This document shows, piece after piece, positions 12,962 to 20,982 of a DNA stretch of 25,145 nt. Both the position numbers and the translations under genes were made by a program. Source of the stretch: UBA5272 sp964577625 (GTDB taxonomy: Bacteria; Patescibacteriota; Minisyncoccia; Phycocordibacterales; UBA5272); NCBI GenBank assembly GCA_964577625.1, contig CAZNZP010000004.1, forward strand, positions 1 to 25,145, in the 5' to 3' direction. The notes under the pieces are model-generated. The model did not search any database and was not told the DNA's origin. It worked only from the letters and a program-made list of their open reading frames with translations. Numbering within the stretch: the stretch's first letter is position 1; every line of letters starts with the position of its first letter.

Positions 12962-15124
12962 CTACGCGTCAATGTCTGCTTCTTTAGCGTAGGTTTGGAT
13001 GAATGATTTACGAGGTCCAACTTCGCTACCCATTAACATTTCAAAGACCCTGTCAGCTTCTTCAGCATCTTTGGTAGTAACTTGTTTTAAAATTCTATTT
13101 TTTGGATCCATAGTAGTTTCCCAAAGCTCTTCTGCATTCATTTCTCCAAGACCTTTATATCTTTGAATTCTGATTTTAGCTGGTTTTTTAACTTCTTCTT
13201 TTTTAGAAGCTTTACCTTTCTTTGCGTTTGTGTCTACAAAGCCAGCTTCTTTTAATTCTGGAGAAAGTTCTTCATTTTCTTCCACTTCTTCTTCTCCTTC
13301 AGATTCAGTAGTATCTACCATATCCAAATCCCCTACTATAGCTCGCTTTTCTTCATCGGTGTAAGCGTAGGTAATCTTTTTGCCTTCGGTGATTTTATAA
13401 AGTGGAGGTTGAGCAATATAAATAAATCCTGCATCAATCGCTTCTTTGTAATACCTAAAGAAGAAAGTGAGAAGTAAGGTGTCAATATGCGCTCCGTCTA
13501 CATCGGCATCTGTAGCGATAATGATTTTATGATAACGCATTTTATTAATATCAAAAGTGTCTCCAATCGCTGCACCCATAGCAAGCACTAAACTTTTAAT
13601 AGCATCAGAAGAAAGCATTCTATCAAGTCGCGCTCTTTCTACATTTAAGATTTTTCCACGAAGTGGAAGAATAGCTTGAGTTCTTCTGTCGCGACCCATT
13701 TTTGCAGAACCTCCCGCAGAATCTCCCTCCACGATAAAGAGTTCTGAATCTTCAGCTTTATTACTTTGGCAGTCAGCTAATTTTCCAGGTAAAGTCATAC
13801 CTTCCAAAGCATTCTTTCTTAAAACAGAATCTTTTGCAGCTTTAGCTGCTTTTCTAGCGCGAAGAGCTAAAATACCTTTACCGATAATCTCTTTAGCGTC
13901 TTCTGGATTTTCTTCTAAGAAATAGTTAAAAGCTTCGGTAAAAACAGATGAGACAGCAGTTTGCGCTTCCATGCTTCCAAGTTTAGCTTTGGTCTGACCT
14001 TCAAACTGAATCTCTTTAAGCTTAACTGAAACTACTACCGTCAAACCTTCAAGCACATCATCTCCTGTAAGATTTTCGTCTTTTTCTTTAATCAAATTAT
14101 TTTTTCTAGCGTAAGAGTTGATAGACCTAGTAAGAGATGTCTTGAATCCTGAAATATGTGTTCCTCCTTCCGCATTTGGAATATTGTTTGCAAACGCTAC
14201 AATTCTTGCTGAAAGGTCATCTACATATTGAAGAGCAATCTCTACTCCGACATGCTCATTTTGATCTTCTAATTTTTTATCTACATAGAAAATATTTTTA
14301 TGTAGGGGCTTGAAGCTTAAGTTGTAGTGAGAAACAAGACTACGAAGTCCACCCTCAAAGAAGAATGAAAAACTTTTATATCCGGAATAATCTTTTACAG
14401 GTAAATCTTTGATGTATGATTTAGTTTCAAAATTGGCAGCAAATTTAAAAGCAGCTTTTTCTTCAGAGAAAGCTTCATATCTTTTTCTTAAATCTAAAAT
14501 ATCTATTTCAAGACCTTTGACAAGATAAGCTTGCTGACGAAGATGGGAAACTATTCTTCCCCAATCAAACTCCACCCCTTCTTTAAATATTTCTATATCT
14601 GGTTTAAAGGTTACAATTGTCCCAGTAAATTTACTTTTGCCAATCTCTTTTACTTTTGCTAAAGCCAAACCTTTGGAATATTCTTGAACAAAGATTTTAC
14701 CATCTCTATGCACTTCTACTCTCATGTAAACAGAAAGCGCATTCACCACAGAAGCTCCTACTCCATGCAAACCTCCAGAAACAGCATAACCACTACTATC
14801 AAATTTTCCACCAGCATGAAGGGTAGACATAATAGTTTCCAAAGCTGAAACTTTGGTCTTTGGGTGAATATCAGTTGGAATACCACGACCATCATCAACT
14901 ATACGAATAATATTATTTGGCAAAATTGCAACTTCAATCTTTTCTGCAAAACCATTCATCGCCTCATCGCGAGAGTTGTCAAAGATTTCCCAAATCAAGT
15001 GATGGAGTCCATCTGGACCAGTGGAACCGATATACATTCCAGGACGACGGCGAACTGGTTCAAGACCTTCAAGGACTTGAATCTGATCTGCGCCGTAAAT
15101 TGATTTCTTGTTTTCTTTTACCAT
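12962..15124 (-). CDS. gyrB: DNA gyrase subunit B
   Basis: A 720-aa type IIA topoisomerase ATPase subunit. The GHKL ATPase domain begins with YGADQIQVLEGLEPVRRRPGMY; the catalytic Glu lies in WEIFDNSRDEA (E46) and the ATP-lid/Gly motifs are VDDGRGIP and GGLHGVGASVVNAL. The TOPRIM domain contains EGDSAGGSA, and the DADVDGAHI metal site follows. The end has RYKGLGEMNAEELWETTMDP as in GyrB. A charged insertion of about 45 residues (about 603-647, acidic and then Lys-rich) interrupts the TOPRIM-to-tail region and explains the extra length over the usual ~640 aa. gyrA is not in the window; ParE is less likely given the GLGEMN tail context. An extended -10 lies 42 bases upstream of the ATG. Confidence 0.96.
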   Translation of the reverse strand: MVKENKKSIYGADQIQVLEGLEPVRRRPGMYIGSTGPDGLHHLIWEIFDNSRDEAMNGFAEKIEVAILPNNIIRIVDDGRGIPTDIHPKTKVSALETIMSTLHAGGKFDSSGYAVSGGLHGVGASVVNALSVYMRVEVHRDGKIFVQEYSKGLALAKVKEIGKSKFTGTIVTFKPDIEIFKEGVEFDWGRIVSHLRQQAYLVKGLEIDILDLRKRYEAFSEEKAAFKFAANFETKSYIKDLPVKDYSGYKSFSFFFEGGLRSLVSHYNLSFKPLHKNIFYVDKKLEDQNEHVGVEIALQYVDDLSARIVAFANNIPNAEGGTHISGFKTSLTRSINSYARKNNLIKEKDENLTGDDVLEGLTVVVSVKLKEIQFEGQTKAKLGSMEAQTAVSSVFTEAFNYFLEENPEDAKEIIGKGILALRARKAAKAAKDSVLRKNALEGMTLPGKLADCQSNKAEDSELFIVEGDSAGGSAKMGRDRRTQAILPLRGKILNVERARLDRMLSSDAIKSLVLAMGAAIGDTFDINKMRYHKIIIATDADVDGAHIDTLLLTFFFRYYKEAIDAGFIYIAQPPLYKITEGKKITYAYTDEEKRAIVGDLDMVDTTESEGEEEVEENEELSPELKEAGFVDTNAKKGKASKKEEVKKPAKIRIQRYKGLGEMNAEELWETTMDPKNRILKQVTTKDAEEADRVFEMLMGSEVGPRKSFIQTYAKEADIDA

Positions 15125-15166
15125 AAAAATAGAAAGTTGCTTTTAACTAAGCAAATTTATACTAAT

Positions 15167-15175
15167 ATTATAGCA
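15167..15175 (-). promoter_or_regulatory. Extended -10 promoter of gyrB
   Basis: The minus strand reads TGCTATAAT, downstream of the terminator at 15232-15257 and 42 bases before the gyrB ATG. No clear -35. Confidence 0.6.
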
Positions 15176-15231
15176 CTTTTAATGTAAAAATAAAAGTGAA
15201 AATAAGAGAAAAAAGTGAATAAAATCAAGCA

Positions 15232-15257
15232 AAAAACCACCTTTTCAGGTGGTTTTT
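15232..15257 (-). terminator. Terminator after the DUF5671-type gene
   Basis: Eleven-base perfect arms 15232-15242 and 15247-15257 (ccacct/aggtgg core) around a four-base loop. The minus strand ends in a T tract, which fits termination of the gene ending at 15280. Confidence 0.85.
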
Positions 15258-15279
15258 ATTTGTTTTAAATTTTCTTATT

Positions 15280-16287
15280 TTATTTAGTGAATGGTTTATA
15301 GATTTCTGGGTCTATGGTTCTTTCAAAACAAGTTCTTCCAGCTTCGTGATCCCAAGAATCATCTGACATTCCTCCAGGATAAGCAATACTTGTCGCCATT
15401 TTGTCAGCAAACATTGGTATAACTTTTACACCACCATCCTCTACCCAACCTTGAGGCATTGGAGCTGAGAAATCTGCACAAAGTTCAAAAGTTAAACCTT
15501 CTTTCAAATTATATTCATAAACTTTTCCTTTTTCAAACTCTGGATCTACAGGAATACTTGAATAGCTTAAAGGATCTTTCAAGTCTTCTAATTTTTGAGG
15601 CATAGCTTCTTTTTGTTGATAATAATTAATAACTTGCCATTGAATACTTTGTAAATCACTTACTCTTCTAGAGTCCAAACGAAGCGCTCTTTGTGTCGCT
15701 GGACTTCCCATGACTTTAAATCCAAAAAAGATAGAAGCCGCAAACAAAAGAACAGCTGAAAGCACGAATACTTTGCAAAGTATTTTTTTATTTTTCTCTT
15801 TCTTGAAATCTTTCAATTTAGAGAAATAGTATCCCCAAGCTAATCCTGCAATAACTGCAGTACCCAAAACTTGCCAAGCAAATCTGGCTGTAAGCTCACC
15901 AGAAACAAAATTATTAACTAAAGTTATTAAATCTACTGCAAATACTACAATAGCTAAAAATAGAATTAAATAAATTAACCATTTGAAAGCGGTGACATTC
16001 CATCCTTCAATTCCCTTTTTAATAGTCTTATTCCAGAAGTAAGACAAAATTAAATATAGAGGAAAAGCGATAATAAGAGTCGCTAACATAGTTCTCATAC
16101 TCTCATAGCTATAAGAGTTGTAACCATAATAATAATTAGCATTCAAAACATCCGGCATTACTTTTTTTAGAGTTTCAAAAAAGAGAGAAATAGCTGAAAC
16201 TACACTCACAATAAGCGAAACTAATACTCCAAGAGATAAAAAGAAAAACTTTGGAGTCAAACTTTGTTTTTTAACTTGTTCTGTCAT
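15280..16287 (-). CDS. DUF5671-type membrane protein with pseudopilin-like C-terminal domain
   Basis: A 335-aa protein. The N-terminal 210 residues hold about five or six TM segments (near 12-36, 67-85, 100-122, 135-152, 170-190), with the Lys-flanked start and S-Y-E-S-M/YFWNK features I associate with DUF5671. After the last TM comes the stretch LDSRRVSDLQSIQWQVINYY, then MPQKLEDL. It resembles the R-R-x-x-D-L-x-x-I-x-x-A-I-x-x-Y-Y / L-P-x-x-L-x-x-L segment of pseudopilin-like domains. The C terminus contains C269 and C324, which could pair outside the cell. No function is established. It is flanked by a terminator downstream and an extended -10 upstream, so it is probably monocistronic. Confidence 0.75.
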   Translation of the reverse strand: MTEQVKKQSLTPKFFFLSLGVLVSLIVSVVSAISLFFETLKKVMPDVLNANYYYGYNSYSYESMRTMLATLIIAFPLYLILSYFWNKTIKKGIEGWNVTAFKWLIYLILFLAIVVFAVDLITLVNNFVSGELTARFAWQVLGTAVIAGLAWGYYFSKLKDFKKEKNKKILCKVFVLSAVLLFAASIFFGFKVMGSPATQRALRLDSRRVSDLQSIQWQVINYYQQKEAMPQKLEDLKDPLSYSSIPVDPEFEKGKVYEYNLKEGLTFELCADFSAPMPQGWVEDGGVKVIPMFADKMATSIAYPGGMSDDSWDHEAGRTCFERTIDPEIYKPFTK

Positions 16288-16322
16288 ATAAATATTTATA
16301 ATTATTGATTTCTAATATAAAT

Positions 16323-16331
16323 ATTATAACA
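16323..16331 (-). promoter_or_regulatory. Extended -10 promoter of the DUF5671-type gene
   Basis: The minus strand reads TGTTATAAT, 35 bases before the ATG at 16287, between pheT and this gene. Confidence 0.55.
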
Positions 16332-16354
16332 AGAACATTATATTTAAACTAATC

Positions 16355-18790
16355 TTATCTTATCTCAAATCCTGTCTCCTTTAAAGCATTATAAACCTTA
16401 TCAGCTTCTAGATTCACTTCTTCATCAGTCAAAGTTCTTTCCTTATCTTGGTAAATGAGACGATAAGCAAAAGATTTCTTTTTAACTCCGTCTACCTCTT
16501 TTTCAAATTTATCAAAAAGATTTACTGAAATACAAAGTGGAGAAATATTTTCTTTAATAATTTTCCAAACATCTTCTTCAGTAATATTTTGAGGTGTCCA
16601 ACAAGCCACATCTCTCACTATAAATGGAGTAAGAGCGAAAGATTTATATTTCACTTCCCTATTCACCATCTCGTCATTTATCTCTTCATATTTGGTAGGA
16701 TTTTCTAAATCATTAATAAGTTCGTCAAAATTAATTTCTAAACAATTTTCTTTTTGTCTTTCATTTTTGGTTTCTACATATGAAATATTAGAAATATTTA
16801 AACTTTCTTTTATTTCAGCCAAAATTTTATCTCGCAATTCTGCATAATTTTTATTTTTCTTCCCATCATCAATAGCTATACACAAGCTTCTCCACTCAAT
16901 CTCTTTATCTTCTTCATTTTTTGAAAAACAATTTCCAAATTCAAAAATTTTGACTTCATTCAAATTTAAAAGTGGCAAATTGAAAATATTTTTTTGAATA
17001 GATTCTTGCACTCCTACACTTAAATTATTTCTTAAATAATTCTTGTCTTGAGCGACTGATTTCAAAATCTCTACATCACCTTTATTTCGCAAAGAATAAG
17101 TAATTACTTCACTAAAGCCATTTTTAAATAAAATATTTTTAACCTTATTTCCATAATAGCTTCTTTTATCCTGAACTCCTATCCTATTTAGATTTGGTAC
17201 AACGCCTTTAATATTGTTTAAACTATAAGCTCTAGCTACTTCTTCAATAATATCTTCTTTAATTCTTAAATCCAATCTTTCAGCTGGAATAGTGAGCACA
17301 AATCTTTTTTCATCAATATCTTTTAAGAGTCTTCCGTATCCAATAAATTTTCCTTCGGACATAAATTTCTCCAAACTTTCTACTTCTGTGCCATTTGCTA
17401 GATTTTTAGAAGAATGTAAAACCTTATTCTCCCCTACATACATACCGACATGGTCTACCCCCTCTTTCACTTCTTCATCTTTTTTATATTCCACTCCAGC
17501 ATAATGAATTTTCCCATTTTCAGAATTTCTAAAAAGTAAATCTCCAAATTTTAAATTAGCTAAAGATTGTATTTCTTTACCTAAATCTTTAGTAAATAAA
17601 TATTTATCTACCGAAAGTGAAGGCATATATACCCCTTCATATAAATACGAAATCAAAGAGGAACAAGAAAATGCTTCTGGCGCATCTTCACGCATAGAGC
17701 TAGGATTCTTATAAGCTTTACCAATGACATTTTTCATCATCTCTTCCAAATTTTCTTTAGTGGAAAGATATTTATATTCAAAACCAAATCTTTCAAAAAT
17801 GTTTTTTACTTCTTCTTCGGTTAAATTTGTCCCCAAGACTTTATTGATTTCATTTAAAGAGACAGAAACTTTGTATTGCCAATTACTTAATTTTTCTTTT
17901 GGAAAATTATCTACAATTTCTTCTATTAAAATATTTCCATCGCTTGCATATTCTTTTAAGAGTCGTAAAGTCTCTAGCATACCAATTTCTACTAAAGAGT
18001 CAGAGATTTCATTTTCAAATCTTTTACTAGCGTCAGTTTTCAAATTATATTTTTGAGAAGTTTTACGAATAAGTGTAGGATTAAAATTTGCACTTTCTAC
18101 GATGACGCTATGAGTATTTTCGGTAATACCAGAATATTTTCCTCCTTTAATTCCAGCTAAAGCTAAAACATTTTTTGCATCCGCGATGACAAGAGTTTCT
18201 GTATCCAAAGCCAACTCTTTATTATCTAAAGTGGTCATACTTTCTCCTTCTTTTGCAAATCTTGCTCCCAAAAACTCTGAGACAAGATCTGCATCATAAG
18301 CATGCATTGGTTTATTAAAAGCAAATTGTACATAATTGGTAATGTCTACAATATTGTTGATACTTTTTTGACCAATCGCTTCTAATCTATATTTTATAAA
18401 ATCTGGAGATTTTTTGACTACTACATTTTTTACCCGAGCACCCATAAAACGAGTACAAGCTTTTCCGTCTGTAATTCTGATAAGCTCATCAGAAGATTTT
18501 TTAATAATAAAATCTTTTTCAAGTTTTAACTCTTTTAACTTTAAATTAAAAATCACTGACACCTCTTTCGCCATATAGTAGTGAGAAATAGCATCATGAT
18601 TTCTGTTTGGTAAAACATTCAAATCATATACCCAATCCGTCTTTTCTGCTTTTTCTTCAGTCAATTTATTTTCAATTTCAAAATACTCTTCTACTTCAAA
18701 AGCGTTAGTAGAAATACCTTTTACAAATTCCTCTCCGGCAGGAATTTTATCTTCAATATATTCTTGTAGCCAACTGTGTAAAAATTTCAT
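16355..18790 (-). CDS. pheT: Phenylalanyl-tRNA synthetase beta subunit with inserted NlpC/P60-like domain
   Basis: An 811-aa PheRS beta subunit, partner of PheS in the (alpha-beta)2 enzyme. B1 start is MKFLHSWLQEYIEDKIP. The ~110-residue EMAP/OB domain that normally follows is missing: DLNVLPNRNHDAISHYYMAK comes by residue 56. The B3/B4 domain has the NNIVDITNYV motif at 145-154. B5 begins near 305 and is interrupted after residue ~341. Residues ~342-492 look like an NlpC/P60 cysteine peptidase: C376 in FSCSSLISYLYE, the L-K-F-G-D-L-L-F motif (413-420), H447 in DHVGMYVG, H459 in VLHSS. B5 then resumes with TIPAERLDLRIKEDIIEEVA. Core-like and FDX-ACB domains follow (start ~711, VRDVACW). It lies 11 bases after pheS. 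PheT identity is firm; the inserted domain's family is strong by motif, its activity unknown. Confidence 0.93.
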   Translation of the reverse strand: MKFLHSWLQEYIEDKIPAGEEFVKGISTNAFEVEEYFEIENKLTEEKAEKTDWVYDLNVLPNRNHDAISHYYMAKEVSVIFNLKLKELKLEKDFIIKKSSDELIRITDGKACTRFMGARVKNVVVKKSPDFIKYRLEAIGQKSINNIVDITNYVQFAFNKPMHAYDADLVSEFLGARFAKEGESMTTLDNKELALDTETLVIADAKNVLALAGIKGGKYSGITENTHSVIVESANFNPTLIRKTSQKYNLKTDASKRFENEISDSLVEIGMLETLRLLKEYASDGNILIEEIVDNFPKEKLSNWQYKVSVSLNEINKVLGTNLTEEEVKNIFERFGFEYKYLSTKENLEEMMKNVIGKAYKNPSSMREDAPEAFSCSSLISYLYEGVYMPSLSVDKYLFTKDLGKEIQSLANLKFGDLLFRNSENGKIHYAGVEYKKDEEVKEGVDHVGMYVGENKVLHSSKNLANGTEVESLEKFMSEGKFIGYGRLLKDIDEKRFVLTIPAERLDLRIKEDIIEEVARAYSLNNIKGVVPNLNRIGVQDKRSYYGNKVKNILFKNGFSEVITYSLRNKGDVEILKSVAQDKNYLRNNLSVGVQESIQKNIFNLPLLNLNEVKIFEFGNCFSKNEEDKEIEWRSLCIAIDDGKKNKNYAELRDKILAEIKESLNISNISYVETKNERQKENCLEINFDELINDLENPTKYEEINDEMVNREVKYKSFALTPFIVRDVACWTPQNITEEDVWKIIKENISPLCISVNLFDKFEKEVDGVKKKSFAYRLIYQDKERTLTDEEVNLEADKVYNALKETGFEIR
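17315..17767 (-). other. NlpC/P60-like domain inserted in the PheT B5 region
   Basis: This segment encodes residues ~342-492 of PheT, in frame with no stop. It follows the NlpC/P60 order: a helix with catalytic-type Cys376 (17663-17665), a bulky stretch ending in FGDLLF, the His447 strand (17450-17452, H-V-G-M-Y-V-G), and third polar residue His459 (17414-17416, V-L-H-S-S). The usual D-C-S-G-L around the Cys is S-C-S-S-L here. There are no intein splice motifs (no N-terminal Cys/Ser block, no His-Asn end), so protein splicing is unlikely. Confidence 0.8.
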
Positions 18791-18801
18791 ATTTTTTTAA
18801 A

Positions 18802-19569
18802 TTAAAACTGATTAACCACTCTTAAATCTCCATTATAAAGAAAACGAATATCGTCCAATTCGTATTTAAGCATTGCGATTCTGTCTATACCTCCACCAAA
18901 AGCAAAGCCAGTGTATTTTCTAGAGTCTATACCACAATTTTCTAAAACTTTCGGATGAACTTGTCCGGCTCCCATGATTTCAATATAGCCAGTATTTTTA
19001 CAAAGCGGACAACCTTTTCCTTCACATTTAAAACATTTCATCGCCACCTCCAATCCTGGCTCCACAAATGGAAAGAAAGAGGAACGCAAAACCACATCAA
19101 TATCTTTTTCAAATAAATCTGAAAAGAATTTTTCTAAAGTACCTTTTAGGTGAGCCAAAGAAATACCCTCTCCTATCAAAAGTCCTTCCACCTGATGAAA
19201 TTGTGCTTCATGGGTAGCGTCAGTCGCTTCATTACGATAAACTTTTCCTGGACAAACAATAGCTAAAGGAAAATCTTTTTTACCTTCTGTATACTTTTTT
19301 ACAAAATCCTGCATATAGCGAGTCTGTACACTAGAAGTATGAGTACGCAAAACTGCTTTACCTAATTTTTCATCCTCTTTTAATTTTAAAAAGAAAGTGT
19401 CTTGCATGTCGCGAGAAGGATGGTCTTTGGGTACATTCAAAGCGTCAAAGTTATACCACTCTCTTTCAAGTTCTGGACCATCTGCAATATCAAAACCAAT
19501 TTTAGTAAAGATTCTAGAAATCTTATCCGATAAGATTGTAATCGGATGAGCGTGAGCTAAATTTTCCAT
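18802..19569 (-). CDS. pheS: Phenylalanyl-tRNA synthetase alpha subunit, lacking N-terminal coiled coil
   Basis: A 255-aa catalytic subunit; typical PheS has about 330-350 aa. The protein starts at the motif-1 region (HPITILSDKISRIF, then GFDIADGPELE and NFDALN..DHPSRD), so the N-terminal tRNA-contacting coiled coil of about 85 residues is missing. Motif 2 is VYRNEATDATHEAQFHQVEG (110-129); motif 3 is GFAFGGGIDRIAM (221-233). A Cys4 cluster, C179, C182, C187 and C190, lies in the C-F-K-C-E-G-K-G-C-P-L-C segment, as in some bacterial PheS, and may bind zinc. The start at 19569 is supported by the extended -10 (TGATATACT) 15 bases upstream and by no further open frame in the divergent promoter region. 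It is the first gene of pheS-pheT. Confidence 0.96.
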   Translation of the reverse strand: MENLAHAHPITILSDKISRIFTKIGFDIADGPELEREWYNFDALNVPKDHPSRDMQDTFFLKLKEDEKLGKAVLRTHTSSVQTRYMQDFVKKYTEGKKDFPLAIVCPGKVYRNEATDATHEAQFHQVEGLLIGEGISLAHLKGTLEKFFSDLFEKDIDVVLRSSFFPFVEPGLEVAMKCFKCEGKGCPLCKNTGYIEIMGAGQVHPKVLENCGIDSRKYTGFAFGGGIDRIAMLKYELDDIRFLYNGDLRVVNQF

Positions 19570-19584
19570 ATTTTTGATAGAAAA

Positions 19585-19593
19585 AGTATATCA
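19585..19593 (-). promoter_or_regulatory. Extended -10 promoter of pheS-pheT
   Basis: The minus strand reads TGATATACT. Only 15 bases separate it from the pheS ATG, so the leader would be about 8 bases. No attenuator or T-box fits. Confidence 0.5.
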
Positions 19594-19623
19594 TAAAGAG
19601 CGGTTTTTCATAAATCAAAAATA

Positions 19624-19632
19624 TGCTAAAAT
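19624..19632 (+). promoter_or_regulatory. Extended -10 promoter of the glycosyltransferase gene
   Basis: TGCTAAAAT at 19624-19632, with a T-rich weak -35 (tttttc at 19604-19609) 17 bases upstream of the hexamer. It is divergent from the pheS promoter. The ATG follows after 21 bases. Confidence 0.55.
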
Positions 19633-19653
19633 GGTAGAAAATCTTATAGCTTT

Positions 19654-20934
19654 ATGCAACCTTTCCTAGAAATAGTGGTTTATACAGTCAGCTTTTTCTC
19701 ACTTTATGTGCAGATTTATTTTTTAATTGTCTTTTTGGAAAATCGCGGAAATATTACTATACATAGAACCCCTATTCGTCTTTTTGAAAAAGATGAAGAT
19801 TATCCTGGGGTGACTATAGTTGTCCCCGCTTATAATGAAGGCGAAAGTGTCGCTGTCACCACCGAATCACTTCTTAAACTAAATTATCCAAAAGATAAGC
19901 TTTTTTTAATTTTGGTAGATGATGGAAGTAAAGATAATACTTGGGAAGTAATGCAAAGATACAAAGATCATCCACAAATCAAAATCTTTACCAAACCAAA
20001 CGGTGGAAAATTTAGCGCTCAAAATCTTGCGCTTGATAACACTACCACTCCATTTATGGGATGCTTGGATTCAGACTCTACTGTGCACCCAGAAGCTCTT
20101 AATAGAATTATGACTTACTTTTTGGAAGATGAAAGAAATATGGCCGTAGCTCCAACTATCGTCTCCAGTAAAGAAGAAAACGTTATACAAAAAGCTCAAA
20201 AAACAGAATATGAATTGCAGATTTATATGAAAAAAATGATGAGCTTGGTAAATGCGATCCATGTTACTCCTGGCCCATTTTCTATTTTTAGAAAAGAAGT
20301 TTTTGATAAAATTGGAAAATACAAACACGCTCACACTACTGAAGATATTGAAATTGCTCTTCGCATGCAAAAACATCATATGAAAATTGAAAATGCTCCG
20401 GACGCTTATGTGTATACTAATACTCCTAAAACTGTAAAATCTTTATACAAACAAAGAAAAAGGTGGATTTATGGCTTTATACAAAACGCTTTGGATTATC
20501 GTGGTTTATTCTTTAAAAAGAAATATGGAAATATTGCTTTTATTAATTTACCAATCAGCTTTATGCTTTTGTCTTCCGTTTTATTTTTAGTGATTTCTAT
20601 TTTGAGAAGTTTATATCAATTTGTAAAAGCTCAATCTCTGACTATTTCTGCTATAGGAGTAAATCTTGATATGATAACTCCGAAATTCAAAATGGATCTT
20701 TTCTTTTTAAATACTTCTGCCTTAATGTTTATCTCTATCTTTTTATGGCTTCTAGTATTCTTCTCTCTTTATATGAGCCATCAAATGCTTTATGGAAAAA
20801 CTAAGATTAATTTAAGCATAATCTGGTTCTTTGTGATTTATACCTTAGTTGCCCCTTTTTGGATAATCAAAGCCATGTTTAACGCTCTTCGTAATTACGA
20901 AGCCAGTTGGACCAAAGAGATAGATAGCAGGTAA
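19654..20934 (+). CDS. Processive family 2 glycosyltransferase, membrane-embedded
   Basis: A 426-aa GT2 enzyme. One N-terminal TM (about 5-28) precedes a GT-A domain with VTIVVPAYNEGESV (53-66), the D89-D90-G-S UDP-sugar site, DSD at 139-141 (metal), the TED catalytic motif at 229-231, and the Q267-R-K-R-W271 acceptor motif of processive enzymes. Three to four TM segments follow (about 288-312, 345-372, 385-408). The layout fits synthases like PgaC, NodC or hyaluronan-type enzymes that make and extrude a polysaccharide. The product cannot be told from sequence alone, and no deacetylase or export partner is adjacent. It has its own extended -10. The next gene on the same strand, a thioredoxin-like protein, has a separate promoter. 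Confidence 0.93.
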   Translation: MQPFLEIVVYTVSFFSLYVQIYFLIVFLENRGNITIHRTPIRLFEKDEDYPGVTIVVPAYNEGESVAVTTESLLKLNYPKDKLFLILVDDGSKDNTWEVMQRYKDHPQIKIFTKPNGGKFSAQNLALDNTTTPFMGCLDSDSTVHPEALNRIMTYFLEDERNMAVAPTIVSSKEENVIQKAQKTEYELQIYMKKMMSLVNAIHVTPGPFSIFRKEVFDKIGKYKHAHTTEDIEIALRMQKHHMKIENAPDAYVYTNTPKTVKSLYKQRKRWIYGFIQNALDYRGLFFKKKYGNIAFINLPISFMLLSSVLFLVISILRSLYQFVKAQSLTISAIGVNLDMITPKFKMDLFFLNTSALMFISIFLWLLVFFSLYMSHQMLYGKTKINLSIIWFFVIYTLVAPFWIIKAMFNALRNYEASWTKEIDSR

Positions 20935-20944
20935 ATTTTATTTT

Positions 20945-20953
20945 TGTTATAAT
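20945..20953 (+). promoter_or_regulatory. Extended -10 promoter of the thioredoxin-like gene
   Basis: TGTTATAAT at 20945-20953, 29 bases before the ATG at 20983, inside the 48-base gap after the glycosyltransferase gene. Confidence 0.5.
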
Positions 20954-20982
20954 CTCTTTAATTAAAAATTAATTTAAAAATT

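Noticed and set aside
17315..17767. Intein inside PheT
   Set aside because: The insert lacks splice-junction Cys/Ser and His-Asn blocks and any homing endonuclease motif; it matches NlpC/P60 instead.
17724..18056. 110-codon plus-strand frame opposite pheT
   Set aside because: Antisense to conserved PheT B5 sequence, composition typical of shadow frames, no start context.
20071..20379. 102-codon minus-strand frame inside the glycosyltransferase gene
   Set aside because: Antisense to the GT2 catalytic motifs; Phe/Ser/His-rich with no recognisable domain.
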